A stretch of 64,000 nucleotides of DNA from Apteryx mantelli (Eukaryota > Chordata > Aves > Apterygiformes > Apterygidae): positions 121,429,415-121,493,414 of the forward strand of contig NC_089979.1 in assembly GCF_036417845.1 (NCBI RefSeq), in the 5' to 3' direction. The translations under genes were made by a program, and so were the position numbers. This document shows positions 1-25,352 of this stretch, in pieces. Numbering within the stretch: position 1 is the first letter of the stretch; each line of letters begins with the position of its first letter. The notes below the pieces were generated by a model. The model worked only from the letters and a program-made list of their open reading frames with translations, did not search any database and was not told where the DNA came from.

Positions 1-3000
1 TGAGCATTTTGAAAATAATAGCTTTTGAGCGATGGTTCTTTAAATTTGTTAGTGTCTTAAGCTTTTACAAAATATGCAAGCACTCCATGTTTAATTTTCA
101 GACTGGCAGTGGCTTAATAGTGTTTAATTTATTCACAGATAAGTGCTCAGCATTGCGCATCTCAGCATTTACGCTTGTGTGCCTTCAGTACTCCATTGTT
201 CATGGATTTTTGACAATCTGTATTTGAATGAGTAAGACAGTATATTCCTAAACATGGCTGAATTTGTCAGATTGTTTGTCAGGTAGTCCCAGTACCATCA
301 CTACAGTGGTTTCTGAAAAGCTGGAGTTGTTCAGAGCAGGGACGTTAGTTTAAATGAGTTTAACAGTCTAGAAAAGAAAAAAAGTGCTACTGATTTTCAG
401 AAGAGGTAAAGCATCTAATTTCAGCATTTGTGACATGAATGAAAAACATCTGAGTTCTGAGTCAAAGCAGCTAATTGTTTCAAAAGTAGAAGTTAAGTTA
501 GAGTAAAAAAGGGTTTAATAAAATGTGAAGGGCAAAACAGAATAATGTTTGATGACACTTAAATAAAATGCCTTTTATAGTCTGAAAACATTCCAGCAAT
601 TTACTATAAGGCTTTTTTGTATTTTGATTATTTGTCAGATTCCAAGGTAGGGGTTTTGTTTGTGTTTTGAGGTTTCTAACTAAGTCAAGAAGATTTTTTT
701 TTGAAATCTCAAAAATTCTCATGAGTTAGGAAATTCTACACTCCAGTCAGCCTTGATTAGAAAGCTCTTTAGCAGGGGACATGCTATGAAGATTAATTTC
801 ATTAGGTCCCAACATGAGGGAAACATTCTTATCTATGTCAAAATCAAGGTGACATTTCTATAAACTGGTCATAAACATCTGGAGATGTAGTTATGACTCC
901 TGTATGGACTTCATCAAATTTGATGGACAGCTGCCTTTCTGTATGCAGGTGCCTGTCACTGTGTATGTACAGGCAGTGGAGGTGGGGTACAACAGTAAAA
1001 ACAAATTTTACTATGAACTGCCTCAGCAAAAATATTATAGACTGTTTATTTAGTTGATTTGTCCTCAGAAATGCTATTGCTGCAATGGACATCATGATGT
1101 ATAGTAGAGCTACTTACTTTGCTCATTAAAATCCTTGAAGAAATTACCTGAGAAATAATGTTTTCCTGGTACAGGAAGTTCCTTGACAGCTGTGTTTTAA
1201 TAATCCACCATCCAGGATGGTATCTGCTAAATCATTTAGCTTGGAGGGAAAAGAATAATACATAACTAAGTGCAAGTAGATGTCCTTACTTGGAGGCTTT
1301 GAGTGGTGTTTTGGGCAGCAACCTAAGTAATGCCAGGCTAATGTTATGTAATCATCATTTTGGCACTCCAGAATTTCTCTCTCCATTCCTTTTATGAATT
1401 GATTTTGAGAGAGAGGGGGAGGGCTGAGCAGAAGGTAACCTACATATTCAAAACTTAATCAAGGGTCCTTAACACGATGGCGATTCTGCAATGACATTCC
1501 TTATTGTGAGGCAGATTTCTGTAAAACGTAGTCTCTAATTCTTTGGAAAGCTTTGTGCCATGCACTACTGTAAGGCATCATTCTGTGTTTGTGTGGGTTA
1601 ATGTATCTCAAGATTATCTATTGATTTGTTCCATCATACAAACAACCCTAGTAGATTGTATTATCAAACTGGTGTCTGAACAGCCAAGTGTCTTGTTATG
1701 TTTCTCCTGAGGATTTCCCAGTCTTCAGCATCCTAGATGTTCAAACTTCTCCCTCCTTTTCCTCATTAGCTTATCATTTCTGGGAGTGCATGAGAGCTGT
1801 GTCCTTTATCAGAAAGAGGTCATTTAGTATACCAGCTTTTGGTCCTCTGGCATCAGTGTGGTTTGCCTTCAGCCATGCAACTCCTGGCATGTTAAATTAA
1901 AAAGAAGGGGGGGGGGACTCATTATACTGCACTGGTTTGAACACCAAAGCATTGAATGTTTGATCCAAGGCTGCTCAGAGTCAAGTGCAGTTTTTGACAA
2001 GGCTGGGCTTTACCTGGAGTCCTACTGGGTAGGAGTCCAAGTTTAGTAAAGCCTTCAGTACATGTCATGTGCCTGAAGTTTCCACTGGTTTGGTCCCTCT
2101 TTAATTCTGGCCACCACAGGGGAGACATTGCATGGACAGGATGAAGCACAACTGGTTTTACTTATCTGAATGGGGAACAAGTTCTGAGCATTTAGAGAAA
2201 CTGCTTTAAAAACATCTGCCACTGGCTTGCGTTGGGTGGTGATTTCCTGTTTGTGAACCATCACCGAGCTGCTCAAAGAACTTCTGTCTTTCACATTATT
2301 CTTATATATTGTTTAAAATCTGATACATTGTTCAGAGAGCATAGGAAACAGCCAAATACTTCTGTGTTCATTGTGTTTCCTGTCCTGCCTTCAGGATAAA
2401 TTTTAACACTGTTCTTGGTGAATACGGATGACAACCTATGAAGTTCATTCACTTTAAGAGAATAGCACCAGTTGCTCAGACTATTATTTTTTTTGATCAT
2501 TGTGCACACTTACGAAAGTTGGGCTTTCCTTATTGGCCCAATCTGTAGCCTCCATTTTTCTGAAATAATAGCCTGGGTGCCACAGCTCTGAACCAGATGA
2601 ATTGTTTGTATAGTGTGGTCCTCAAACAGATACAGCAACAAAAGCATCCAGCCCACGCTTGCATTGTGTAATTGAAATACAGTATTCATAGCTCTGGAAA
2701 AGATTTATGATATTCCTTTAGTTAGAATTTCAAATGCACTAGGAATAAAGAAATAAAATCACTGAAGAGGCATATCTGGAAGAATCAGACAGCAATACAT
2801 ATACATGCATCACCATCCTTCTTGCTCTTGAGATGCAGTTAATACAAAAGACAGAAAGCCTGAAGGAAGTAGAAAGGCTATTGAACAACATAAAAATCAT
2901 CAGTGAGTGAAAATTCACATAACCATTCTTGACAGCTGCAGTTACCTTTGGCCTGCAGCTAGTCATGAGCCTGGCAGATACCAGCTGGACAAAATGAACC

Positions 3001-5228
3001 CAGAGACATCCAGAGCAGCCAAACAGAAGTGCTCTGGAGCACCTCTGAAGCGTATCTAACAGCCCTGCTTTTCTGTGCCTGCTCAGCGAGGAACGTATGT
3101 AGTGACTTTCTGCATTATCTTCCATGGGCAAGTAGGGTAGCCTGAATGGTCCATGTAAAATCATTTGAAAGAGGGACCTGATGCTTGGTATAGACATACC
3201 AAACTCCTGGATGGGGCTGAGCTGGCTGAATGAAAATGAGTTTTTGCTTCAGTCCTTTCGCATCATGGTAGAAGTCCTGCTTTATTTAACCTTTTAATAA
3301 ATAAAGGTAGGCATGACTGTGGTGAGCGAGATGGACATATGCTGGGGAAATTCTGATTATTCCCCCATTTCTCTATCAGGAAACTTTCTATGGGTATAAT
3401 GAGCCAAATTATACTACTTTGCCTTTACAGAAGCTTCTCTGTAATCATGTATTTGGTATCTGTGATAGTAAACAAGTGCAGTCCTACAGTGGAATTTTGA
3501 CTTTCACAGCCAACGCGATCAGGATTGTCAATGCATTCCTGTAGTTGTTACAGAAGCTTAACTCTTCTACCTCATCTTCTATATTGCATCCTTTAAGAGC
3601 CACTCGCAGGACAAATATATCGATGATTATTAAGCTTATGATTAGTTCTGGGTAGAGACTAGACCTGACTTATTTGAGTCAGTCTAACTCCCCCACTTTG
3701 TGGGGAGTTAGACTGATTTGAGTTTGCTGGATTTAACGAATCCTATCAAACAGCATAAGAAAGTGTTTACTATTCCTGTGTCTGTGTGCTAGAAATGGAA
3801 GTCATCTAAACTAGCAAATAAAATACCAGCCAACAAATAAATCTCTTCCTGCAAATAATCCAGGTTCCATTGTACAGGAGCAAGTTGCTTTCCATATGTC
3901 TACAGCTGCTGGCACTTCTGAAGGTCTTACAGAGATCTATAAATTCTCAATGATATTGAATTGTAGTTAGCTGTATAAATGCCCGTATGAATCTGGGATG
4001 ACATACCTGAATTCAACTTTACCTTATGCAAATGCTTTATTGCAGCAGATGACTAAATTTTGCCATTGCTTACTTCACTCTCAGCCATATCTGCTTTTTG
4101 CAAACCAAAATATATACATGCATATATACATTGTGCATTGCAAAACAAAATTTGCACTTCATCCAAGACAGTTAAAGAGAAATGGAAAATTAAGAGACGG
4201 CTTCAGAACTGAGGAGATTAAAAAGAATCAAGCCTTCTCAGTGATGAGAAAAAGGAGCAGAAAAAGAGGCTGGAAAGAAATGCAGGCAAGAACAAACCTG
4301 AAAACCAGAAAAGAGCTTCTGAAGAAATTTCCAGTTCTGAGAGATTTGTGTTGTGGCTGCAGACCTCTAAGTGATGGACAGACAAAGGAAGCCTGGAAAC
4401 CAGGACTTACATTGTCTTGCATTATTTATGCATATAGAAATGTTGTATTCTTTTCACGAGCCCCTAAAGAAACAACACCTGTTTTCTTAGAAAATCAGTG
4501 ACTTCTTTGCATTCACAGTCATTTCTCTTAGAAACAGCTCTGTGCTATTTTATTACAGATGGATTTGGAGAGGGAGAGAATAGGATATTTACTAAATTTG
4601 AGAAAAATTTTGAGTATGAGGTATTTTTCATATTAATTTCCCCCCAACCTACTCTAATTTCTTAACCACTTTAGACTCCTTACATTTCTTACAGCATTAT
4701 TTCATAATGGGTTCACATGACTCTTGATCTCTTTGGAGAACAAATTATTTACCGAGTGGTCCCATGGCTGTTCACACATGTAAATGAAGGATTCAGAATG
4801 GGGCTGGGTTTGTGCTGTCAACAGTTCTATAATGCTGCAACGTAACCTCCTTCAGCTCTCCTGCAGCCTGAGTTTTTAAGCTGGGGAAAGCTTGCATTTA
4901 AACCTCTCTTCAGATATAGATCCTCTTCTGTGGATGGCATTGGTAACAGTCCTGACATTGTATTTATGGGTGTTCTTATGTACTTAGGTGTTTCTTTATG
5001 TGCTTTTTTCTTGTTTTTCTTGTTGTTGTTAGCAACTTTGATTCCAGTCTTGTTACTTCACTTCTGCTGGAGTTCCAGCTTGCACTGTATTTCATGTTTA
5101 TTGCCTGAAAACATGAAAGATCTCTTTAGTTTAACACAGAAAGAATGTGGAGGACGTTTAACTGCAAGTCCACTTGGAATAATTTTTCTGAACTAAAGTT
5201 ATCTTTTCTCCTTTCCATTTCTCTGCAG
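1..5228 (+). other. CPNE4: CPNE4 intron, 3' portion (upstream exons lie outside the window)
   Basis: AT-rich sequence with no exon I can recognise. It ends in a long pyrimidine-rich tract and a clear acceptor (CTCTGCAG) just before 5229. I looked for the preceding copine exon, which encodes the MIDAS-bearing start of the vWA-like domain, and did not find it, so the intron extends beyond the left edge. Open frames inside it (for example 3998-4501 on the + strand and 2739-3197 on the - strand) have no recognisable protein similarity. A perfect hairpin at 3679-3716 is listed separately. Confidence 0.7.
3679..3716. repeat. perfect inverted repeat (15-bp stem, 8-base loop)
   Basis: TCAGTCTAACTCCCC (3679-3693) is the exact reverse complement of GGGGAGTTAGACTGA (3702-3716), with CACTTTGT between. 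It lies in a CPNE4 intron. I do not recognise it as a known element or small RNA. Confidence 0.85.
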
Positions 5229-5280
5229 GTCTCTCATGATTTTGCAATCAATTTTAATGAAGACAACCCTGAATGTGCAG
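5229..5280 (+). CDS. CPNE4: CPNE4 coding exon (fourth from last), copine domain
   Basis: This 52-nt exon encodes VSHDFAINFNEDNPECA plus the first base of the next codon. It starts in phase 0 after CTCTGCAG and ends in phase 1 before GTAACA. The FNEDNPECAG segment is a strongly conserved part of the copine (vWA-like, PF07002) domain. Copines are calcium-dependent phospholipid-binding proteins with two N-terminal C2 domains and this C-terminal domain, which recruits partner proteins to membranes. Only the C-terminal third of the protein (184 residues) lies in this window; human CPNE4 has about 557 residues. The assignment to paralog 4 rests on the C-terminal sequence and on the neighbouring MRPL3 gene. 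CPNE7 or another paralog is the main alternative but would not fit the synteny. Confidence 0.93.
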
Positions 5281-19092
<13,812 letters not shown>

Positions 19093-19334
19093 ACCTGCCC
19101 ACACTCTTTTACAAAATTTAAAAAAATGCTACTGTCTACAACTACTGTACTTAAAAAAAATGAAACAAACAAAAAATAGCACGTTTTGGTGATTTTTAAC
19201 TAAAATAACCATTTTTTTTGCATGTGTAGCCTAAAGGCTTAAATCTGTTAAGCGGTTGTATTGTTGAAAACTTTTTATGAGGAAAAAACATCCAGAAAAA
19301 AGTGAACTCTTTACATTACAGCATGTCGCCTTGA

Positions 19335-19340
19335 AATAAA
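19335..19340 (+). promoter_or_regulatory. CPNE4: polyadenylation signal AATAAA (proximal, CPNE4)
   Basis: Canonical hexamer 243 bases after the stop codon, followed within 30 bases by U-rich sequence (CTGTTTTTTATACAGGTTTG), which can act as the downstream element. Confidence 0.6.
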
Positions 19341-19525
19341 AAGTTATCTGTATCTGTTTTTTATACAGGTTTGTTGAAATTTTGCTAAATTTCTTATCTT
19401 TACACTGTAAAGCATTTTGAAATATTTACTGAGAGTCGATAGCCAAAATGTCTTTGGTTTAATCTGCTATGAACTGAGAGATTTTTCAAAATGGCAGATG
19501 CATGAACTGTATTTTGCATGTTAAA

Positions 19526-19531
19526 AATAAA
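19526..19531 (+). promoter_or_regulatory. CPNE4: polyadenylation signal AATAAA (distal, CPNE4)
   Basis: Canonical hexamer about 430 bases after the stop, followed by a G/U-rich region (GCAGCTGTTGTCTTTATTTC) at the right distance. A further AATAAA is at 19619-19624. Use of the individual sites cannot be decided here. Confidence 0.6.
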
Positions 19532-19640
19532 AACAACACAGTTTTGCAGCTGTTGTCTTTATTTCTCTCTCTGCCACAAAACTGCCTGCTCTCAACCTCC
19601 ATATTCCAACAAAAGGGTAATAAAGTGTTCCAAGAGAAAA

Positions 19641-20999
19641 GCATGGACATTTCTAATGTTAGCAGCTTATAATGTGTGTACCTAAACATGACCACTTAGT
19701 CTGTGGCCTGACTAGCAACTTTTCAAAAGCCTGACACATCCAATTATTATGAAGGGTTCAGATTGCAGCTGCAAACACATCTAGCTTGGAGGGCATGGTC
19801 CATCAGGATTGCATGTCTTAAAATATGCCTACTTAATCCAAATGAACTGACTGGCTTTCTAATGGGTTGCATTTTGGTTACCCAGATTTTTAATCTGTTA
19901 CGCTGAAGATTTTTTATTCTGTTTCATTTGTGTTTTTTTAATCTTACATACAATATCCAACTTTGCGTGACACATTTTCTAAAAGAAATTTTGCATCGCC
20001 TGATTTTGTGACAACTAGTAGTTTGAAACTTCATTCACACATAGATCACTTGTGTGTGATAGAAAGACTGGTTTTGTTCCAAAAGACTATTCAAGTCACT
20101 ATTTTAAAGAAGAGGAACAAGAGTAGATTGACAGTGGACTGATTTCTCCATTGAAATATGTATATAAATGAAGAAACTAGATCATTGTGATTCTTAGTGT
20201 TTGAATTTTGGCTTATTAATTTGCTAAAAGGCAATAGTGAAAAATGTAACTTGTTAGAAGTTAAAGATAAGATTCGACCAAAAATAATTTTAGGGTGGGA
20301 TTTTCCAGGATGCACAGCTTTGGACCAGTTGTGGTCTTGTTTAAGTGAATATGTTTTTATTGCTAGTTCCTGAAGAATCTGTGTCAGGCCAATGTTGAGT
20401 ACTTTGGAAAATTTCACCCAGAAGCAGATTTTTTTTGTTTTTTTTTAGAAATACCTATTTCAAAATGAGTTTGCAGGTAATATAGAAATCTAGCTTCCTT
20501 GTTCTCATTTTAAAGTAATTTCCATTGGCTCAGCTTTGATTGATGATTTGGTACCATAAAATGAAGGTAATGTATAGCCAAGATGCATGGGGCTGTCCTC
20601 CCAGCACATTCAGTTCTGTTCCATCTATATCCTGCAGCACAATCTCTCACGCTTGCTAGTAAAGATTCCTTCAGGTGATTGGATACTGAACAGCAGAGAT
20701 ACCCGGCAGCCAATATTACTTGGTCATAGGTATAAATTGTCTGGAGATGTCCCAACTGATAGGTCTCAAAACCACATTTTCATTTAATGGTTGACTGTTC
20801 ATTCAAGGGCTTACCCCAGCAGACTGTACATCTGTCCCTCTGCAGATGTATTTCAGCTAGAAGCTACTGTGATTTTTCCTAATATCTCAAGCACCATTCT
20901 GCCAATGTATCTTATTTCTGATCTAAAACATCCCTCATTTCTTATTCCCATTCCCAACCCTTTTTTCCTTCCTTCCCTACTCTCAGAAGGAGCATTTTC
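19641..20999. other. intergenic sequence after CPNE4
   Basis: About 1.4 kb of AT-rich sequence. Only short chance open frames are seen, with no recognisable protein, RNA or repeat. Confidence 0.7.
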
Positions 21000-21150
21000 T
21001 AGCTGTTAAAGCACATGACTGAAAAGTCAATGATTCCATATGTTTTGTTCCTCCAGTGTCTTACTTTGTAATCTTGGGCAAGTTGTTTAACTTCAGATTT
21101 CCTATCTGTAAAATGATGGTCACTGCCATGTATTCCTAAGTATCCAGAGC
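21000..21150 (+). mobile_element. MIR-type CORE-SINE relic
   Basis: The stretch ATCTTGGGCAAGTTGTTTAA followed by TTTCCTATCTGTAAAATGAT matches the MIR consensus order (...CTTGGGCAAGTTACTTAAC...TTTCCTCATCTGTAAAATGG...). The tRNA-derived 5' part is weakly visible as TAGCTGTTAAAGCACATGACT. The copy is diverged and partial, as expected for an element that predates amniote divergence. It runs directly into the CR1 element. Confidence 0.75.
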
Positions 21151-21248
21151 ACAGTGAACAGAGGCAGTGAACAGATGCAGCAGTTTGTGCAGAAGGGCGC
21201 ACGAAGGTACCTTCGTTTCTGTTCCCTGTGGTGTACGCTTCCTCAAGT

Positions 21249-22306
21249 ATGGTTGTGACACGCCGCAGAGCGCGTTCCCCAGTGGCTGTTGGAGTTGCTG
21301 TGTCAGAGGCTGCGACCCAGACCGACCCTCTGACAGTAGATGCAGCTCTGCAGGTCTCAGGCTGCAGGGAGTGCTTGGGGCCTCTCCGGGAGGCCTGGGC
21401 TGGCAGTCAGCTCTCCTGCAGGAGGTGTGCTGCTGTTGACAAGTTGTGTCTTCAGGTAAGGGAGTTACGGGAGGAAGTCAGTAGGCTGCGCAGCATCCGA
21501 GAAGCAGAGCAAGAGATAGACAGGGTATTTTCGGAGACTGTGCAGCTTCAGGAGTCCCAACCCCCCACAGCAGTGGAGTTGCCGGAGGGCTCTGTGCCGT
21601 GTGAAACAGTACATCATGACACTGTAGAAGAAGGCTGGAAACTGGTCACTGCTCGTGGGAGGAGAAAGGCTCCTACTCCTCCTGAAGACTTGCAGCTGAA
21701 GAACAGGTTTAGCGCCCTCCAGGATGAGGAGGAGATGGGCATGGCTGCAAGGGAAGTAACTGGGACAACAGACCCTGTGCCCTGCCGGAACGCCCGGAAG
21801 AAGCAGCGGGTGACTGTTGTGGGGGACTCCCTGCTGCAGGGGATGGAGGCACCTATCTGCTGACCTGACCTCATGTCTAGAGAGGTGGCCTGCCAGGGGC
21901 TCGCATGCAAGACGTCATGGAAAGACTGCCAAGGCTTGTCCGTGCTTCAGACTGTTACCCACTGCTGCTCTTCCATGTGGGCGCTAATGACACCAAGGGC
22001 AAACTGGAGACCATCAAGCAGGATTTCAGAGCTCTGGGGATGGTGGTCAAGGGTCTGGGAGCCCAGGTCATCTTCTCCTCAATCCTGCCAGTGAGGGGGA
22101 TGGATGAGAGGAGGAGGAGACAGACTTTCCAAGTTAACAACTGGCTGCGCTGCTGGTGTTGGCAACAGGGTTTTGGTTTCTACGACCATGGGACCCTGTT
22201 TGAAGATCGACAACTGCTGGGGAGAGATGGGATCCGCCTCACTAAGCTGGGCACACGGGTCTTTGCCAACAGGTTGGCCAACCTGGTAAGGAGGGCTTTA
22301 AACTAG
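21249..22306 (+). pseudogene. CR1 ORF1 pseudogene (coiled-coil region and SGNH/GDSL-like esterase domain)
   Basis: Start chosen at ATG 21249 (MVVTRRRARSPVAV); an in-frame ATG at 21228 also exists. The first part is basic, has two CxxC-like cysteine pairs (CRECL, CRRCAA) and a short heptad-like stretch (LQVRELREEVSRLRSI). The second part carries the esterase-like signature: VTVVGDSLLQGM (GDSL-type nucleophile block), FHVGANDT (GxND block) and a C-terminal GRDGIRLTKLG block. ORF1 proteins of CR1 are thought to bind nucleic acid or lipid and to assist retrotransposition. The frame is broken twice. TGA at 21861-21863 sits where family members usually have an arginine codon, consistent with CGA to TGA CpG decay. 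A small deletion around 21885-21900 moves the frame, after which it reads from about 21905 to the stop at 22306. Confidence 0.85.
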
Positions 22307-22473
22307 GAAAGATGGGGGAAGGGGAGAGTTATAGTGCCAGGGTAGTTGGCAAAAGACTGCTCAAGTCGGGATGCCTCCAGCAGGTGAATGCAGCCAGGGA
22401 AGTGCGCATGGGATGTGGCTATGGAGGATCCTCTTTTACCCCTCCTGGGAGACCTGCATGCTCGATCACCTCT

Positions 22474-25185
22474 CTGAAATGCCTGTACACCAATGCACGC
22501 AGCTTGGGGAACAAACAGGAAGAACTAGAGATCTGTGTGCGGTCGCAGGGCCATGATCTCATTGCCATTACAGAGACATGGTGGGATAGCTCGCGTGACT
22601 GGAGTGCTGTCATGGATGGCTACGTGCTTTTTAGGAAAGACAGGCCAGGAAAGTGAGGTGGTGGAGTTACTCCTTATGTGAGAGAGCAACTGGAATGTAT
22701 TGAGCTGTGCCTAGGGGTGGATGAAGAGTGAGCCAAGAGCTTATGGGTAAGGATTAAAGGGCAGGCTAGCAGGGGTGACACTGTTGTGGGTGTTTACTAC
22801 AGGCCACCTGATCAAGAAGAGGAAGTGGATGAGGTCTTCTACAGACAGCTGGAAGTAGCCTCACGATCCCAGGCCCTGGTTCTCATGGGATACTTCATCC
22901 ACCCTGATATCTGCTTGGAAAGACAACACAGCTAGGCACAAACAGTCCCAGAGGTTCCTGCAGAGCACTGGTGACAACTTTTTGACGCAGGTGGTGGAGG
23001 AGCCAACAAGGAGAGGTGTGCTGCTGGACCTTGTACTAAAAAACAAAGAAGGACTGGTGGAAGATGTGAAGGTCGGGGGCTGCCTTGGCTGCAGTGACCA
23101 TGAGATGGTGGAGTTCAGGATCCTGCAAGGAGCAGGCAGGGCACTAAGTAGGATCACAACCCTGGAGTTTAGGAGAACAAACTTTGGCCTCTTCAGGGAC
23201 CTACTTGGAGGAATCCCATGGGTTAGGGCCCTAGAAGGAAGGGGCGTTCAAGAGAGCCGGTTAATATTCAAACATCACTTTCTCCAGGCTCAAGAGTGCT
23301 GCATCCCTATGAGTAGGAAGTCAAGCAAAGGAGGTAGGAGACCTGCATGGATGAGCAAGGAGCTCCTGGCAAAACTCAACCAGAAGAAGGAAGTCTACAG
23401 AAAGTGGAAAGGGGGACAGGCCACTTGGGAGGAATATAGGAACGTTGTCAGAGTATGCAGGCATGCGCTGAGGAAGGCTAAGGCCCGTTTGGAATTAAAT
23501 CTGGCGAGAGATGTCAAGGACAACAAGAAGGGCTTCTTCAAATACATCAGTAGCAAGAGGAAGACTAGGGAAAATGTGGGCCCTTTGCTGAACGGGGTGG
23601 GTGCCCTGGTGATGAAGGATGCAGAGAAGGCAGAGTTACTGAATGCCTTCTTTGCTTCAGTCTTTACTGCTCAGGCCAGCCCTCAGGAACCGCAGACCCT
23701 GGAGGCAAGAGAGAAAGTCTGGAGAAAGGAAGACTTTCCCTTGGTCGAGGAGGATCAGGTTAGAGATCATTTAAACAAACTTGACACCCACAAATCCATG
23801 GGCCCTGATGGGATGCACCCACGAGTGCTGAAGGAGCTGGTGGACGTTATTGCCAAGCCACTCTCCATCATCTTTGAAAGGTCATGGAGAACAGGAGAGG
23901 GGCCTGAGGACTGGAGGAAAGCCAATGTCACGCCAGTCTTCAAAAAGGGCAAGAAGGAGGACCCAGGGAACTACAGGCCAGTCAGCCTCACCTGCATCCC
24001 TGGAAAGGTGATGGAGCAGCTCATCGTGGAGGCCATCTCCAAGCATGTGGAGGACAAGAAAGTGATCAGGAGTAGTCAGCATGGCTTCACCAAGGGGAAA
24101 TCATGCTTAACCAATCTGATAGCCTTCTCTGATGGAATGACTGGCTGGATAGATGAGGGGAGAGCAGTGGATGTTGTCTACCTTGACTTCAGCAAGGCTT
24201 TTGACACTGTCTCCCATAACATCCTCATAGACAAGCTCAGGAAGTGTGGGCTAGATGAGTGGACAGTGAGGTGGACTGAGAACTGGCTGAATGGCAGAGC
24301 TCAGAGGGTTGTGATCAGTGGTGCAGAGTCTAGTTGGAGGCCTGTAGCTAGCAGTGTCCCCCAGGGGTCAGTCCTGGGTCCAGTCTTGTTCAACTTCTTC
24401 ATCAATGACCTGGATGAAGGGACAGAATGCCCCCTCAGCAAGTTTGCTGACGATACAAAACTGGGAGGAGTGGCCGATACACAAAACTGGGAGGAGTGGC
24501 CAATACCCCAGAGGGCTGTGCTGCCATTCAGAGAGACCTGGACAAGCTGGAGAGGTGGGTGGAGAGGAACCTCATGAAATTCAACAAAGACAAGTGCAGA
24601 GTCCTGCACCTAGGGAGGAATAACCCCAGGCACCAGTACAGGTTGGGGGTTGACCTGCTGGAAAGCAGCTCTGCGGAGAAGGACCTGGGAGTGCTGGTGG
24701 ACAACAAGCTAACCATGAGGCAGCAATGTGCCCTTGTGGCCAAGAAGGCCAGTGGTATCCTGGGGTGCATCAGGAAGAGTGTTGCCAGCAGGTCGAGGGA
24801 GGTGATTCTCCCCCTCTACTCAGCCCTGGTGAGGCCGCATCTGGAGTACTGCGTCCAGTTCTGGGCTCCCCAGTACAAGAGGGATGTGGCACTACTGGAG
24901 CAAGTCCAGCGAAGGGCTACAAAGATGATTAGGGGACTGGAGCATCTCTCTTATGAGGAAAGGCTGAGAGAGCTGGGCCTGTTCAGCCTGGAGAAGAGAA
25001 GGCTGAGAGGAGATCTTATCAACATGTACAAGTATCTGAAGGGAGGGTATCAAGAGGATGGAGCCAGACTCTTTTCATTGGTGCCCAGTGACAGGACGCG
25101 AGGCAACGGGCACAAACTGAAACACAGGAAGTTCCCTCTGAATATGAGGAAAAACTTTTTCACTGTGAGGGTGACAGAGCACTGA
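22474..25185 (+). pseudogene. CR1 ORF2 pseudogene (AP endonuclease and reverse transcriptase)
   Basis: Endonuclease motifs appear first: LYTNARSLGNK, then ITETWWD, then VVGVYYRPPD, later SDHEMVEF. The position that normally reads GDFNHPDI reads GYFIHPDI, so the catalytic Asp and Asn are lost. Stops interrupt it at 22654-22656 (TGA) and near 22728. A one-base insertion near 22912-22918 changes frame; reading is then open to 24577. That stretch includes RT motifs [33 protein letters not shown] (motif A), [14 protein letters not shown] (motif B) and [10 protein letters not shown] (motif C, FADD at 24443-24454). A 26-bp tandem duplication right after motif C shifts the frame, and the rest (thumb and C-terminal region, about 24496-25185) is intact. 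It ends at a TGA where CR1 usually has a tryptophan codon. The sequence is typical of amniote CR1 and cannot produce an active protein. Confidence 0.9.
24452..24501 (+). repeat. 26-bp tandem duplication inside CR1 RT
   Basis: The block GATAC-AAAACTGGGAGGAGTGGCC (24452-24475) is repeated at 24476-24501 with two extra bases (AC), so the net insertion is 26 bases. That is not a multiple of three, and it accounts exactly for the frame change between the two long open segments of the RT. Confidence 0.9.
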
Positions 25186-25336
25186 AACAGGTTGCCCAGA
25201 GAGGTTGTGGAGTCTCCTTCTCTGGAGATATTCAAAACATGCCTGGATGCCATCCTGTGCAATGTGCTCTAGGTGACCCTGCTTGAGCAGGGGAGTTGGA
25301 CTAGATGATCTCCAGAGGTCCCTTCCAACCTCAACC

Positions 25337-25352
25337 ATTCTGTGATTCTGTG
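25337..25352 (+). repeat. CR1 3'-terminal octamer repeat (ATTCTGTG)2
   Basis: Two direct copies of ATTCTGTG end the element. This short microsatellite-like tail, in place of poly(A), is diagnostic of CR1 and marks the 3' end used to prime reverse transcription. Confidence 0.95.

Larger units (their letters stand above)
19093..19640 (+). other. CPNE4: CPNE4 3' untranslated region (end approximate)
   Basis: AT-rich sequence following the TGA stop, with three AATAAA hexamers (19335, 19526, 19619) and U-rich stretches. The true end cannot be fixed from sequence alone. Confidence 0.7.

Noticed and set aside
2739..3197. 152-codon minus-strand open frame in a CPNE4 intron
   Set aside because: No similarity to any family I know and no supporting context; the length is compatible with chance in a 64-kb window.
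3998..4501. 167-codon open frame in a CPNE4 intron
   Set aside because: Low-complexity Lys/Arg-rich composition, no recognisable domain, no splice or promoter context; it is most likely chance.
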